Source of the DNA: Ectocarpus siliculosus
Lineage: Eukaryota; Sar; Phaeophyceae; Ectocarpales; Ectocarpaceae
DNA length: 63,867 nt
NCBI GenBank assembly: GCA_000310025.1
Contig: FN649758.1
Location: 3,412,589-3,476,455, forward strand
Direction: 5' to 3'
Shown: positions 9,650-21,086 of the stretch, piece after piece
How the letters are laid out: the number at the start of each line of letters is the position of its first letter
Position numbering within the stretch: position 1 is the first letter of the stretch
Made by a program: the position numbers and the translations under genes
Notes under the pieces: generated by a model
What the model was told of the DNA's origin: nothing
What the model saw: the letters and a program-made list of their open reading frames with translations, nothing else
The model's database searches: none

Positions 9650-12600
9650 ATGGCATCTGACCAAGACAACGTTCAACGAGTCCAAACGCCCTCATCTGAA
9701 CCCCCCTCCTCGAGCCGGAAGAATTGTGACCGTTGTGTCGAGAGGAAGGTCAGTGGAGAGGGTCAGTAGAACAGGGAAAGGCAGCTCAGTGTGGGCTGGT
9801 GCTACGTAATGGTTCCGCAGGTTATCAATGTCGGACCTTGGGTATCCTGATAGCTTCCAGCCCGCTGCATACAGTACAGTAGCTCCAGGCAGAAATCGGC
9901 GCCGCACAAGTTGTCAAGAACGCGTTAATCCCCAGTGCATTTTCTTGCCGACGGACGAATCTACAAAACGTCGTGACATGTTGACTCTCGGTTCCAGTCA
10001 GGTGTCCTGAGTCTCTGTGTCGGCAACTGGCAGCAGTGAGGCATCCGTCTGCTGTTGCTGACACTACTGTACACTCTTGTCGCTGTACACTTTATTGCAT
10101 GACGGTCTCTCGTCAAACAAGACTAGACCATATCTCAACTGCACACCCACCTCACACGTGCGCAACTATTTCAATGACAAGAGCCAGGAAATCATGATGG
10201 TATGGCGAACCCTGTACGTGAGGAACGAAATACTCCAAGCATTCGAGATGAGAGAAAAATGTAGGTCATCCTCTCAGAGCCTGCTGTGGTTCCACTGTTT
10301 TTTTTTCTCGTGGGGGTCTCTTACGACCGTGGAATACCGACGTACGTGTGGCAGTCCACCTAATTCGGGGAGTTGCTGCAGCATATGCGTCTGCGAGCGC
10401 TCGCTTCCGACTCTACGGCGGAACGCATCGCCATCACTCGGGATGCCGCTCTCTTTTCACTTGCGCACCATTCTATGCGTCGGGGGTTTGACCTCTCCTT
10501 TACGTTGGGGTCGCAGGTACTCCGGCTGCCGGAGTCGCGGGGGTTCATTTTCAACTTCCTCTTTGGAAAGACTTTGCGGGCTTCGACCGAAGCCATTGTA
10601 GTGCTTGCTAAATAGCGCGAACCGGGACGCATGTGCCGTTAGAGCCGTGGCGGAGTACATCCTCGCCGAACAACAAGTAGGCTGGGATTTGTCATCGGGC
10701 TACCTGTTCCCGTCGGTTCTGGACGATGGTAGCCGAGGGAACTCGAAGCTAGTGGCGACCCAGATGACGTCGTCCCTTCAGGCGCACCTCAGGGCGGCCA
10801 GTCTGCCCGCCCATTTTTTCATGCACTCGTTCCGAGTGGGAGGATCGTTGAGCCGGTCCATGGGCGGCTCCGCCATAGAAGAGATCATGCAGATGGGGGG
10901 TTGGAAAACGGAGTCGATGGCGAAGTACTACGTAGAGCCGTCTTCCAAACGGCAGCGGGCGGTCAATTATACGGCCACCAACCTGGAGCCATTATCGCCG
11001 GCGGTCGAATCCGACTTCGCCGCCTGCGCTCGCCGTAAGCCGTCGTAATTATCCACGAAGCGGAATACACGAAAGTTTGGGTGAATCAACCAGGCTCCAG
11101 GCCAGTGGCCAAGGACAACACACGGCTAGGAAAGTATGGGTGGGACCACGGGCCGGAGCTGGAGGCCTCATCCCAAAAATCCAATACTTACATTCAATGA
11201 TCCTAGGCCAAAAGCAAAATACAACAGTAAAATCTGGGCTACAACCGAATTCAAATTCGGCACGAAAATGAATGGAGGCGTCTGCCCTGATAATATGTTG
11301 AGAAATGCATACAGCCGATCATTGTCTTTCTCCCTACCGTGAATACGAGAGAACAACGGGTAGGAGAGGAAGAAATTTGAGACCGCCCACCCTCCCTACT
11401 CTGAAAGCTTGATGCTTCTGGATCATTTACAGATTCATTATCGCGCCGACCACAGTCGGCGCGATAGTGCATCCATGGGACTACCGGCCTCAGAGCTGGA
11501 GGCCTCATCCCAAAAATCCAATACTAAATGATCCTAGGCCAAGAGCAAAATACAACAGGAACAGTGCCTTCCCTGCAGTATGAACCAGCACACGTGAGCC
11601 TTGATATGGGTTTGGCGAGTGTCAATGACCCAAGTGCTTGCGTCGTGTTCCCGCCGCTACAGATCAGATGCTCTGCGCCGTTTGGCAAGGACATGCCCTG
11701 CCAGTCGTGCCGAAAGAATGGCCTTGATTGCGTCTTCTCTGACCGGCAGAAGTCGGGGCCCAAGGCGACAGGGGCCAAAGGAGTGCCGAGCTCACCGCGA
11801 GTGAGATCCGTCACCCGGGGCAGAAGGGTGGACAGGACCATCGAAGAACCTACGAGGCCAGGGACGGGGAGGGCATCGACATGGACCCTTCTAACGGTAC
11901 GAGATCTACACACTAGGCGCTGCCGGGGCGGCTTGCACCCAATTGGCTAGGAACTCTACCCATCGGTGGTACTCAATGGATCCCGAGTGTGGAACGAATA
12001 CCGTACTCTTCCCCGTACTCGTCCCCGCTACTTCTCATTTATTTGTCACTCGTGAATCATTGTTCGTCGCGCTTTCAACCTTTCCCATAACAGCCCAATA
12101 TTAACCAACGTTCGAACCGATCATTTCGTCGTCTTTCTTTCTCCCCGTCGTCCGCTTGTCGCAACAACTAACAACACAATACCCCACGAACGATTCTTCG
12201 CGTCAAATATTGCAACTGCGGCCGAATGAGCTCACTTTGTGCTCTGTTTCATTATACGTACCCTCTTTGTTAGACCACTCCCTGCTTTCGTACGCCAGCC
12301 AACCTGAACCCGCGCACGAAAAAGATTGCACCGGAAGTTTTTCAGTACTCTGCTTGCGCTGTGTACCTTGATCTACAAAGGACGTTGAAGTCTGGTGAAC
12401 CCTCTTCACCCGTCCCCGTCAACCCTGCTCTTTTTTTCCCAACCAGTCTCTATATAAAGCGGAGAATGCTACATCGGCATCCACCCTCGATGCGAGCGAG
12501 GACCTTGCTTCCCGGTGGACAACGGCATACTGGTGAGTCGTGGAGGTGGCTGTCTCCCGCGTGAATGGCATAGATGAATAGTGATCGAGAATGTGATGAG

Positions 12601-12915
12601 ACTGCATTCCTCAGCGTTGCTATACCGTACTTCTATTATTCAAGTTCGTGTTTCCCGTCAGGTTTCCCAAACTGGTGGAGAGTGAAGTGAGTTGAGGAAT
12701 ACTGTTAAAAGGAAGCTACATAGGGAGTTGGAGTTTGACGGACCCCCCACACGTATATTCGTGCGGCTGTTCGAAGATGGATTTTCCACACCGTGTTGCC
12801 CTTCTCTCGCGTGGCCGATTGCATGCATGCCCGCCAGGACACTCGCGGATCACAAAGACAGTACCTTCGATGCCGAACAGACGTCGGTCACCGGGGCCAA
12901 GGCCAACAACAGTAG
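9650..12915 (+). CDS. Zn2Cys6 zinc-cluster protein, putative transcription factor
   Basis: Exons 9650-9748, 11663-11896, 12447-12532, 12662-12686 and 12838-12915 join in matching phase and give about 173 aa. The last exon is the least sure. Intron 1 splits the metal site. Exon 1 ends CDRCVERK and exon 2 begins IRC, giving CDRCVERKIRC followed by CQSCRKNGLDC: C-x2-C-x6-C-x9-C-x2-C-x6-C, the full six-cysteine pattern of the fungal-type binuclear zinc cluster that binds DNA in GAL4-like factors. A basic linker follows (SGPK, SVTRGRRVDR). No middle-homology or activation domain is visible, so the protein is short for the class. It may continue in exons I did not find, or be a minimal DNA-binding protein. 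The start is the first ATG of the frame and sits 75 bases before the first Cys codon. Confidence 0.65.
10373..11048 (+). pseudogene. tyrosine recombinase (Crypton- or DIRS-like), frameshifted, within intron 1 of the zinc-cluster gene
   Basis: Two overlapping frames carry one protein. 10373-10615 has ITRDAALFSLAHHSMRRGFDL, the box I arginine region. 10605-11048 has the C-terminal catalytic part: HSFRVGG (the H-x-x-R box), GGWKTESMAKYYV (the H/W position and the tyrosine). A shift of one base near 10605-10612 separates them, with an in-frame TAG after VVLAK. The N-terminal core-binding domain is not clear upstream. Tyrosine recombinases of this kind mobilise Cryptons, DIRS/Ngaro elements and some viral genomes; which one is uncertain, since no reverse transcriptase is nearby. 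It lies in the same orientation as the host gene and entirely inside its 1.9 kb intron, so it need not disrupt the protein. Confidence 0.75.
11155..11558 (+). repeat. direct repeat pair flanking 265 bases, related sequence inverted at 15893
   Basis: 11155-11227 and 11493-11558 share GGAGGCCTCATCCCAAAAAT, then CCAATACT, ATGATCCTAGGCCAA and GCAAAATACAACAG. The reverse complement of 15893-15942 carries ATCCAATACTTCCATTGGATC and AATACAACAG, a diverged third copy. They could be ends of an element, perhaps of the recombinase element just upstream. Confidence 0.6.
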
Positions 12916-15099
12916 TCGCCAGAAGGAATTGCGAACGGACATGCACGTCATCGGTGATAAGTTGACCGTCAGGTGGGTCTTTCACGAATGATATGCTGCT
13001 GTACTTACGGGATATTGTCTGCTTCGTCGCTCTCTTCTCATTCGCACCGTGGACAACGTGTTTTCCTGTAAGTCACAGCAGCGTCGTGGAGGGTAGTACG
13101 AATTTCGGTAGAGGAGGGGTACGTCAGCAATACCGAATTGAAGCCACCCAGAACGCAGGCAGCGCTCATGGGACATGTTCGCAATGGTCAGAGATGTCCA
13201 TATTGAGCTGAGTAAATAGTGTTGGGGACATACTTCTGTTGCTGGCTCTAGAGATACATCTGTACTTTGGAGAGAACTGATATCGATCGACTGGGATTGA
13301 CGGAACGATATATCCTCCAATGATATGCATCGACGGATGTGTTCATGGATGGATTGGATTGAAGGATGAACTGGAGGATAGATGGATTAAAGGAAATAAC
13401 GGACGAAGTGGATCGAAGGATGAAAAATGGTCGATTACAGTTCTCTCCGAGTCAGCACAGTGGTCTATCCATTTCGTGACCGAGTGAATTACGTCGGGAT
13501 GTAATTTTTCCAAAATGGCTCTCCTATATAGACGACGAACGCTCAAAACTCCGAAATCGTTCCACACGAACGTTACGGTACAAAATATACCAGTATTGAC
13601 CAGTCTCTTTGTCTCCGTCTTGGTTCCAATACAGTACTGTGATCGACTTTGCATCGGAGGCAAAGCACACCCTTGATCGTTTTTCATACAGAAGACCCGG
13701 AATTGCGAGTGTTCCCTAGTGTAGTGTAGTCACATAGTCAGCCATGGACCACATGTACATGTGGCCATAAGAGATTGTCCCTCTTTCCCAGATCCAAAGT
13801 GAAATACTCGTAGGTACAGTAGACGCTTTTGGAATCATGATCGTCTTATGTACCTTCACGACCACAGCGAGAGAGTATGGCCCATCAAGAGCCCGTTGCG
13901 CATGAGCGTACTGGATGTTCAACATAAAAACTTATAGGTCCCCAGCATTCGCAGCGGGTGTTCCTCAAAATGATTGAGGATACTCTTGCGAGATAGATGC
14001 GGTTTACGGAAACAACATCGATGTAGGCGACAGCTCTGTGCATCATAATCTTTCTCTTTGACCACATGAAATGCCTTGACCAAACAATCGTCACACGAAA
14101 TGTGTGGTTTTGCCTGCATGCAATTCCCATCTTTTGCTGAAGGGACATGCTTTCCAACACTTTCAATGACGTGCAACCTGATGAAACGAATCTGTACGAT
14201 GATGCTGGAAGGTTTTGCGTAACGAGAATACGTTTAACAACTTGAACGAAATGGGATCCGATCAACGGAAACCACGATGATGTTGTTTTGTACTGCTTGC
14301 CACATGAAATGCCCGTCTTTTTGCCAACCTAACATTCGTTCAACAACGTGATGAAATGCAATCCCAAAAGAAGAATCATTATGATGCATACGACGGCGGA
14401 CAATAGCGAGTTGATCCTGGTGGTTCAAACGGCCGAGTTGTTCGTTCGGTGACGCTGCATTACGTCCGAACAAATTTTGCCATCTGCGGATGAATGAATG
14501 TGGTGCAGCCAATCAATGGGAATCATAAGCGAATGAATACCGAATCACCCGCTATTTTCTGTCACCCGCACTGATGACAATCCCAGAATCATTCATCGCT
14601 TCCGTATTCCACTCATCACGGCAACCGCTAGCCGAGAAATTGCCCTCTTCTTCTGCGACATCCTTTAGGTTCCACTTCAGTTCAGGGGGGCTAGCTCGAC
14701 CATGGTCAACAGAGTTTGCAGTATATTCACACCTTGACGGTTTCGGGTTGGCAATACCTGCCGAGAGAGTCAAGCGTCGGCCCACGATCAGACCGTCCTT
14801 AGATATTCCACAGCCGTCTGAGTTCACGACGCACCTTTCGAATGTTTAGGCGTGTGCCCACTTAGCAAGCTGCAATGTTTCATGCTGCTTGCTAACCCCC
14901 ACTAATGTATTCCCTGTCGCTGCTGCTTGCGCGATCCAAACGTTTTCGGTTTTCCTGCGGCTTGGGGCGAAGTTGGACCCAAAAAGCATGGGCTCGCCTC
15001 AAGCAGGAATCGGTTAGATCGACACACAACCCGAGCGGGACACTCCGGAAGGCGTTTCAACTGCGGACGAGGGACGGCAAACCCATTCAGCAAGAGCCC
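12916..15099. other. intergenic, no gene recognised
   Basis: AT-richer than the flanks and full of short ORFs. Minus-strand ORFs at 13885-14265 and 14234-14512 contain repeated short words (CATGAAATGC, ACGAAA) but no splice-linked or motif-bearing protein. Nothing is called. Confidence 0.4.
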
Positions 15100-15957
15100 G
15101 CGATGTGAGTCAATGCACAACTGGTTGTTTGGCGTTGACTATTATTCAATTCTACGACAGTGCAAATTGAAAGGGTTGGTAATGATCCAGTCAATAGCTG
15201 TTCCTGGCGTCATGTATGGTAGCATCTTCGGTTGTCATCACTGGCAATGTCATGGTCGTGCGAAACCTTTGATACCCTTGCTTCATATCATTGCTGTGCA
15301 TTGATATAAGTATACCGACACCTATACGAATCATTTCGCAAAAACCTGGCTGCGTACCAGCCTCGAACCAAATATATGTAGACTATATGATACGGGTAGG
15401 ATGTTAAAGAAAACATTGATGTTTATATAGTCCGAGTGAAAGTGTTGGGGAATCTCGGGCAATGATTGCTCTGACACGCTCCTTCGCCGTGCAGCTCGTT
15501 TCACATGTTGAGCAACACCCAACCATTTGCACTTCAACACTGATTTTTCACACAGCCTGGGGAAGCGATTCGCTGTCGTTCGCCAAGTTGAGCTGTGGTG
15601 GGAACAACTGGTGGCGGATGTGATTACGCATCGCCTTGGTGCGGTTGCAGTTGCTACTCCAGCTGAAGCTGCTCAGAAAGGAGATCTACAAAATGTGCGC
15701 CACCATGCCACGGTGGCTGCTGCTGCTGGTACTGCAGCGGCAGGCGGTCATGAGTCGCCAGCAGCATCTCTGGTAGTCGGTCTGCGAGACGGTCGACATA
15801 TGTAGTCTCCATCGAAAGAACGTAGAGCGCGCCCGCTCTCAGTGTTTGAATTTTGTAGTTGTTTCCGGACCGTTTTGCCCCCAGCAATGAATCCTGTTGT
15901 ATTCTTATTCCTTACCCAGATGATCCAATGGAAGTATTGGATTTGGTTGGGTGGGGT

Positions 15958-16108
15958 CACCCACACTCTCTACAGTTTTCCCAAAGGGCCCATAGGAGTC
16001 CCATGGGTGACCCATGGGCAACAAACGACCCATGGGAGTCCCATGTGCGGCCCATGGGTACTCTCGGAAAACTGTAGAAAGTGTGGGAGACTGTAGAAAA
16101 TGTGGGAG
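15958..16108. mobile_element. hairpin MITE, family C, imperfect copy
   Basis: Inverted ends CACACTCTCTACAGTTTTCC and GGAAAACTGTAGAAAGTG enclose several CCCATGGG palindromes. The right end is partly duplicated (a second CTGTAGAAAATGTGGGAGAC). The same ends occur at 18518-18660 and 18797-18891. Confidence 0.7.
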
Positions 16109-16127
16109 ACTTCCCACGACTGCCGTT

Positions 16128-16222
16128 TCATTGAAGCCGACATAAACACAATATTCGACTACTGCAGTCAGCGCTGAGTATGTATATGGTCGAATGGTTC
16201 GATTTCGGCTTCAATGGTTTTC
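16128..16222. repeat. family B hairpin head, solo
   Basis: TTGAAGCCGACATAAAC on the left is mirrored by GGTTCGATTTCGGCTTCAA on the right around a TGCAGTCAGCGCTGA centre. It matches the self-complementary head of the family B MITEs without their body. Confidence 0.65.
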
Positions 16223-16769
16223 TGCAACGAAGTTCACTGGCACTGTAGACTATGTACCGTAGTCGACGGTTGTTTTGGATGGACTCGACATGGGCTATGG
16301 TGCCTGGTGAGAACAAGGGTCGATGTCCAACTCAGCTTTTACAAAATATGGGCTTGTTTCTCCTTCTAGACTGCGATAGAGCCGGACGAATGGTGAAGAC
16401 GTTGTGGCCCTTGTCGGGTATGGACAACAGAAACCGACCCCGTGGGGCTCTCTCACCTTTTGTGACCCCTCCCTCTTCCCCGATTGGCCTCCCCCATTCC
16501 TTCCAGAAAACCATAAGAAGTTCTCATCGAACTGGCGGCGTTGGTCTACGCCCAGCGAAGGAAGCGCAACGGGGATAGGGGGATTTAGTCAACATTCAAA
16601 CGGCTAGACACAGTATTCTTCCATTCTTTATTGGATGGGGCGGTGTGTGACCTTCCCGTTGCCGTCGCCTGTTTTCCTGATTACTGCAAGTACTGGTGTG
16701 TTTTTACTTGTTGTTTTTGCCACGGAAGGCGTCGTCATGTACATTGTTTGCACAACATTTGAGGCACCT

Positions 16770-17935
16770 CATGAGCGCTCAGAGGTTGCACCAGGACACA
16801 TCATGGGTCGGCTCGCGAGATGCCATGAGGTGGCTCAGAGGGGCCCATGAGACCCCATGGCACCTCACGGCCACTCATGACGACCCTCATCAGACGACTC
16901 ATGAGCCGACTCATGAGACGTTTCGCGAGGGTCGTCATGAGTCGGTTCATGAGGGGTGTCATGAGTGGCCGTGAGATGCTCCATGGGCCCTTTTGAGGCG
17001 TTCCACGAGACGTCACGGGACGTCTCAGGAGCTACCATGACACATCTTGTGGGACACATTCTGAGCGCTCATGAGCGCGCACGACCGCTCGTGACAGCTC
17101 ATCACGGCTCGTGAGCGCTCATTGGCGCTCATGACAACTCATGACGGCTCATGACCGCTCAGCACCGCTCATGGGCGCTCATGCACGCTCATGACAGCTC
17201 GTCACGGCCCATGACTGCTCATGACCGCTCGTGACCGCTCATCACGGCTTATGAGCGCTCATGAGCGCTCAACACCGCTCATGGGCGCTCGTGAACGCTC
17301 GTGACCGCTCATCACGGCCCATGAGCGCTCATGACAGCTCACGAGCGTTCATAACAGCTCATCACGACTTACAACCGTTCATGAGCGCTCATGACAACTC
17401 ATGGCCGCTCATCACCGCCCACAACAGCTCATACGCCCTCATAACAGCTCACGACCGCTCTTGGGCGCTCACGGGCACTCATTACAGCTCACGACCGCTC
17501 ATAACCGCTCATGGGCACTCATGACAGCTCACGACCGCTTACGACCGCTCATGAGCACTGATGACAGATCGCGAGCGCTCATGGGCGCTCATGACAACTC
17601 GTCACGGCGCATGACAGCTCAACACCGCTCATGGGCGCTAATGAGCGCTCACCACCGCCAATGAGCACTCTTGAGTGCTCATGAGCGCTAATGGGTACTC
17701 ATGACAGCTCACGAGCGCTCATGAGCACCCATGGTACCTCATGACAGCTCATGACCGCTCATGACCGCTCATGACCGCTCATGACCGCTCATCACACGGT
17801 ATCAAACCTCATGGCAGGTCATGACAACCCACGACAGCTTTGATCATGCTTATGTCAGCTCGTGACACCCCATGACACCCCATGACACCTCACGACACCC
17901 CAAGACGCCTCATGGCGCCTCACGAGACCCCAAAG
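16770..17935. repeat. minisatellite with a 10-bp period (CTCATGACCG-type)
   Basis: From about 17059 to 17800 almost every 10-base frame is a variant of GCTCATGACC or GCTCATGAGC, roughly 70 units. The flanks 16770-17058 and 17800-17935 keep the 10-base phase with more divergence (for example GACACCCCAT). Units are full of CATG and TCATGA palindromes, so the array is self-complementary at many registers. Because 10 is not a multiple of 3, any open frame through it repeats only every 10 codons. Such ORFs, for example 17261-17524, are products of the repeat. Confidence 0.95.
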
Positions 17936-18367
17936 GGGGCGTGGTTGTACGCTGTGGACCTCCTTGACGCAGGGCACTCTGTATGGGATGTTAACCCTAG
18001 TTTTCTGTCGTTATGGTTGTTGAACGACATCACGTGGGCCCGGATCACGAACGTCAATGGCAGGGCAACGTTGTAGCACCCGTGTTCGAAAGCTGATGTG
18101 CGTGATACAGTTAACGGTTCTTGGCGAGGCCGTCCCGAAGGGAATTCGTCCATTGCCAATGACCGCCAAGCCCCAAGGTCTCTAAAGGCGGCGGCCTAGC
18201 ACGGCTGATCCAACAGTAGCGGACCCAGGGATGTAAACTAGACATGTCTAGGTTTCCATCGCAATATATGCATCCACCGCCCAACGGCTGGATACCAGGG
18301 AGCGTGCGCTACCTCGACACAACAACTGTACATCCCACAGGACAAATATTGTGCGCATGGTACGCTT

Positions 18368-18445
18368 TATTGAAGCCGGCATCAAACTATTTGACTACAT
18401 AGTCAGTGCTGACTACATAATCTAATGGTTTGATTTCACCCGCTA
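18368..18445. repeat. family B hairpin head, solo
   Basis: ATTGAAGCCGGCATCAAAC is mirrored by TCTAATGGTTTGATTTCAC around TAGTCAGTGCTGACTA. A short remnant of the body (TTTTTCCTGAGACCATGGAT) lies 60 bases downstream. Confidence 0.6.
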
Positions 18446-18517
18446 TAAAAAAATTGTCGCGGTTTCGAGAGCCAAGCTGGATGGACAGTTTGAAGTGGCA
18501 TTTTTCCTGAGACCATG

Positions 18518-18891
18518 GATACTACCAATCTCCCACACTACTGACAGTTTGGCAAAATGACCCATGGGAGTCCCATGGGTCACCCATCTCCCACCCTACT
18601 GACAGTTTTGCAAAATGACCCAAGTGGTGTGGGAGATTGTTTGTGCGACCCGGCACTTGCACTTCCGACGGGGACGACTCCCCTTGCCAGCGCTACTATT
18701 CGTCCAATCCATATCACTCGCCTACTCACATCCTGCATAATGTTGTAGTATCTCAGAGGAGTCCTTCCGTCACCCATACTCTGGCCGGGAGTATCGGGTC
18801 TCCCACACCTGCTACAGTTTTCCCAAACGACCAATGGAGTCCCATTTACTCCATTGGTCGTTTGGGAAAACTGTAGAAAGTGTGGGAGACC
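18518..18891. mobile_element. cluster of family C hairpins with an inverted family B body between them
   Basis: 18518-18660 has two direct copies of a CTGACAGTTTTGCAAAATGACCC-like end. 18640-18795 is the reverse complement of the family B body at 21760-21935 (CATATCACTCGCC, CATCCTGCATAATG, AGTCCTTCCGTCACCCATAC). 18797-18891 is a 95-base family C hairpin: 44-base arms with two mismatches and a 7-base loop CCCATTT. Confidence 0.75.
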
Positions 18892-18905
18892 CCTCACGAA
18901 TCCCA

Positions 18906-20200
18906 CGACTGACGCTATATTGAAGCCGAACTCAAATCAATATTATACTACTGCAGTCAGCGTTGACATGTACATTGTCGAATGGTTTGATTTCGGCTTC
19001 GATAGTTTTCTGCAAAGAAGCTAACTACTATGAGAGTGCGAGTTCAAAGTTTTTGGTTGGCCATGGCACAGTGATTCGCTGTTCCTTCTTTGATCTGCAG
19101 AACAGTAGTATTAGTAGCATGGGTTGGCACCACTGGCATTCTCACGGCCGAACAAGCCATATTGATGTCGTTGCTGATATTGTTTGTGAGTTCGTAAGGA
19201 TATGCCGACATGATCAGTCAGTGCCCGCCATACTGGGGGGGCCTACAGTACCTGCGTACCAGACTGTAGAAACATAGACAACATGAATACACGTAGGATG
19301 TGTGAAGTTTAGATGTTTTGACGCGAATGGTGGAGTGCGTCAAGCAGTGATTGTTATGACAAACACCGCCGCCCTGCACCTTGTCTCACGTGGCTAACCC
19401 CCCCCCCACCCGCCATAATATTACCACACCTCAAATCGGTCTTTCGCACAACCTCGGGAAACGATTCGCTGTCGTTCGACAGGTTGAAGTGTGGTGGGAA
19501 CTGCTGGTGGCGGAGGCGGACAGTCTTCGCCTTCATGCGTTTGCAATTGCTGCTGCATCCGCAGCTGCTCAGGAAAGAGATCCAGAAAATATTCACCGCG
19601 GTGCTGCGGTGGCTGATGTTCCTGCTGCCGCTGCAGGTGGCGATGACTCAGATGCAGCATCTCTGGGAGTCGGTCTGCCGGACCGTTAACGTCAGGGACC
19701 GTCCACTGATTCAGCCTCCATCTACAGAACATAGAGCACGTCCGTTTTCTGTGTTTCAATGATGTCGTTGTATCCGGATTGTTTAGCCCCCCAGCAGAGA
19801 ACCCCTCGAAATTTGTACAGACCGTGTCGGAGGTATCCAGTACGGGCTACAAATAGTCAGCGGTTGTTTTGGATGGACTCGACATGGGTTGAATCACACT
19901 ATCGGTGCCTGGTGAGAGCAAGGGTCGATGTCCAACTCAGTCTTTGTTGTCCTTCTAGACTGCGATAGAGCCGGACGAATGGTGAAGACGTGGTGGCCCT
20001 TATCGGGTATGGACAACCGAAACCGACCCATGGGGCTCTCTCACCTTTTGAGACCCCGCCATCTTCGCCGATTTACCTCCCCCATTCCTTCCAGAAAATC
20101 AGAACCAGTTCTCATCGAACTGGCGGTGTTCTACGGGCAACGAAGGAAGCGTAACGGGGATAGGGTTTATTCAACATTCAAACCGCCAGGACCTTCTTCC
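18906..20200. repeat. right copy of the diverged duplicated unit, with a family B head at its left end
   Basis: 18906-19005 is a family B hairpin head (GAAGCCGAACTCAAATC ... GAATGGTTTGATTTCGGC). The rest matches 15100-16600 in order, with indels. The open frames 19381-19689 (+) and 19421-19759 (-) correspond to those of the left copy; neither has a recognisable domain. Confidence 0.6.
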
Positions 20201-20834
20201 AATCTTTGTTGGGTGGAGCCTTCCCGTTGCCTGTTTTCCTGTATACTTTTTGTTCTGCTTTATCTACTATGTACAGTACCATATGAAAAGACAACGCCCC
20301 GCGCAGTGGTGCCACTCCAAAAAAAAACGAAGAAACACCTGATTGGGGAGTTTCGGAAAAATGTTTCCTTTCCGTCAGAAAAAAGGTCCAGACAAAATTG
20401 TCCAGACGAAAATGGCGAAAAAAATATCCGATTAGAGGCTCAGATATTTTTCGGCATGAAGTCGCAACGGGCCGTCGCTGATTTCGCCGAAAGACTCGCT
20501 CGCGCCGTTCCCCACACCTCTTCTTCTCCCCAAGAAATATAGGTTTGGTTGGTTGGCTGCTGCTGCCATCTATCATCCAAGCAAGGTGCCAGGATCATCT
20601 AGCGGGGGTGTTGTTACCGCAGAGAAGTACCCTGTAAGGAGTTCTTGCAAGCAAACTCTCAGCCGCTCAAGTGGCGTCCTGTTTCAATCAACAGAAAGAG
20701 GCGGTGGTTCAGCAGCTAGCTAGCTAGCTGCTGCAGCAGCAAGCAGCAGCAACAGCAGCTTCAACCTAGAACAATCGCCCCTCACACAGCGATTCTTTAA
20801 GCAGCATTCCAAACCGCAACAGCTGGCAGAGGAG

Positions 20835-21086
20835 ATGGCGCCGACAGAGAGTAACACAAGGCAACTTTTGGGCCACCTCCCAGTAGTTCGAGTGGCCTAC
20901 AGCTCATGGTATGGGTGTTCTCCTGAAATTGTTGTAGGCAAGAAATTTTCTCTTTCTGAGGCTGGTGAACCTTGTCTCATCCCACACCCCCCTCGGTTCC
21001 TTCCACAGCGATCACCACACACCTACACACAGACGCACACCGCCCGCATCGGAGGAGGAGCAGGTCTGTCTGTCCAGTGGTGCTAA
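20835..21086 (+). CDS. hypothetical 83-aa ORF in the left arm of the foldback element
   Basis: Begins MAPTESNTRQLLGHLPVV, contains YSSWYGCSPE, ends GAGLSVQWC. The mirror arm encodes a near-identical protein of 84 aa. The two differ by substitutions and one in-frame codon indel, so the frame has stayed open in both arms. No known domain. It may be a captured host exon, an element-encoded peptide, or an ORF kept by chance or arm-to-arm conversion. Confidence 0.3.
   Translation: MAPTESNTRQLLGHLPVVRVAYSSWYGCSPEIVVGKKFSLSEAGEPCLIPHPPRFLPQRSPHTYTQTHTARIGGGAGLSVQWC

Larger units (their letters stand above)
15100..16600. repeat. left copy of a diverged duplicated unit
   Basis: Segments recur in the same order at about 18960-20180: TCGCTGTCGTTCG with the following 300 bases (15560-15880 against 19460-19760), CGGTTGTTTTGGATGGACTC, the GACTGCGATAGAGCCGGACG block, and CCATTCCTTCCAGAAAA. 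In the best conserved part an open frame exists on both strands. The plus frame reads LGKRFAVVRQVE then WWE in both copies. The minus frame reads ADRLPEML with Gln-rich stretches, but has stops in the left copy. I cannot tell which, if either, is or was coding. Confidence 0.6.

Noticed and set aside
10373-11048. Integrated phaeovirus
   Set aside because: A tyrosine recombinase alone could suggest it, but no capsid, polymerase or other viral gene is nearby and the piece sits inside a host intron.
16770-17935. CRISPR array or protein-coding repeat
   Set aside because: No spacer-repeat alternation and no unit above 10 bases. The ORFs here are by-products of a 10-base period.
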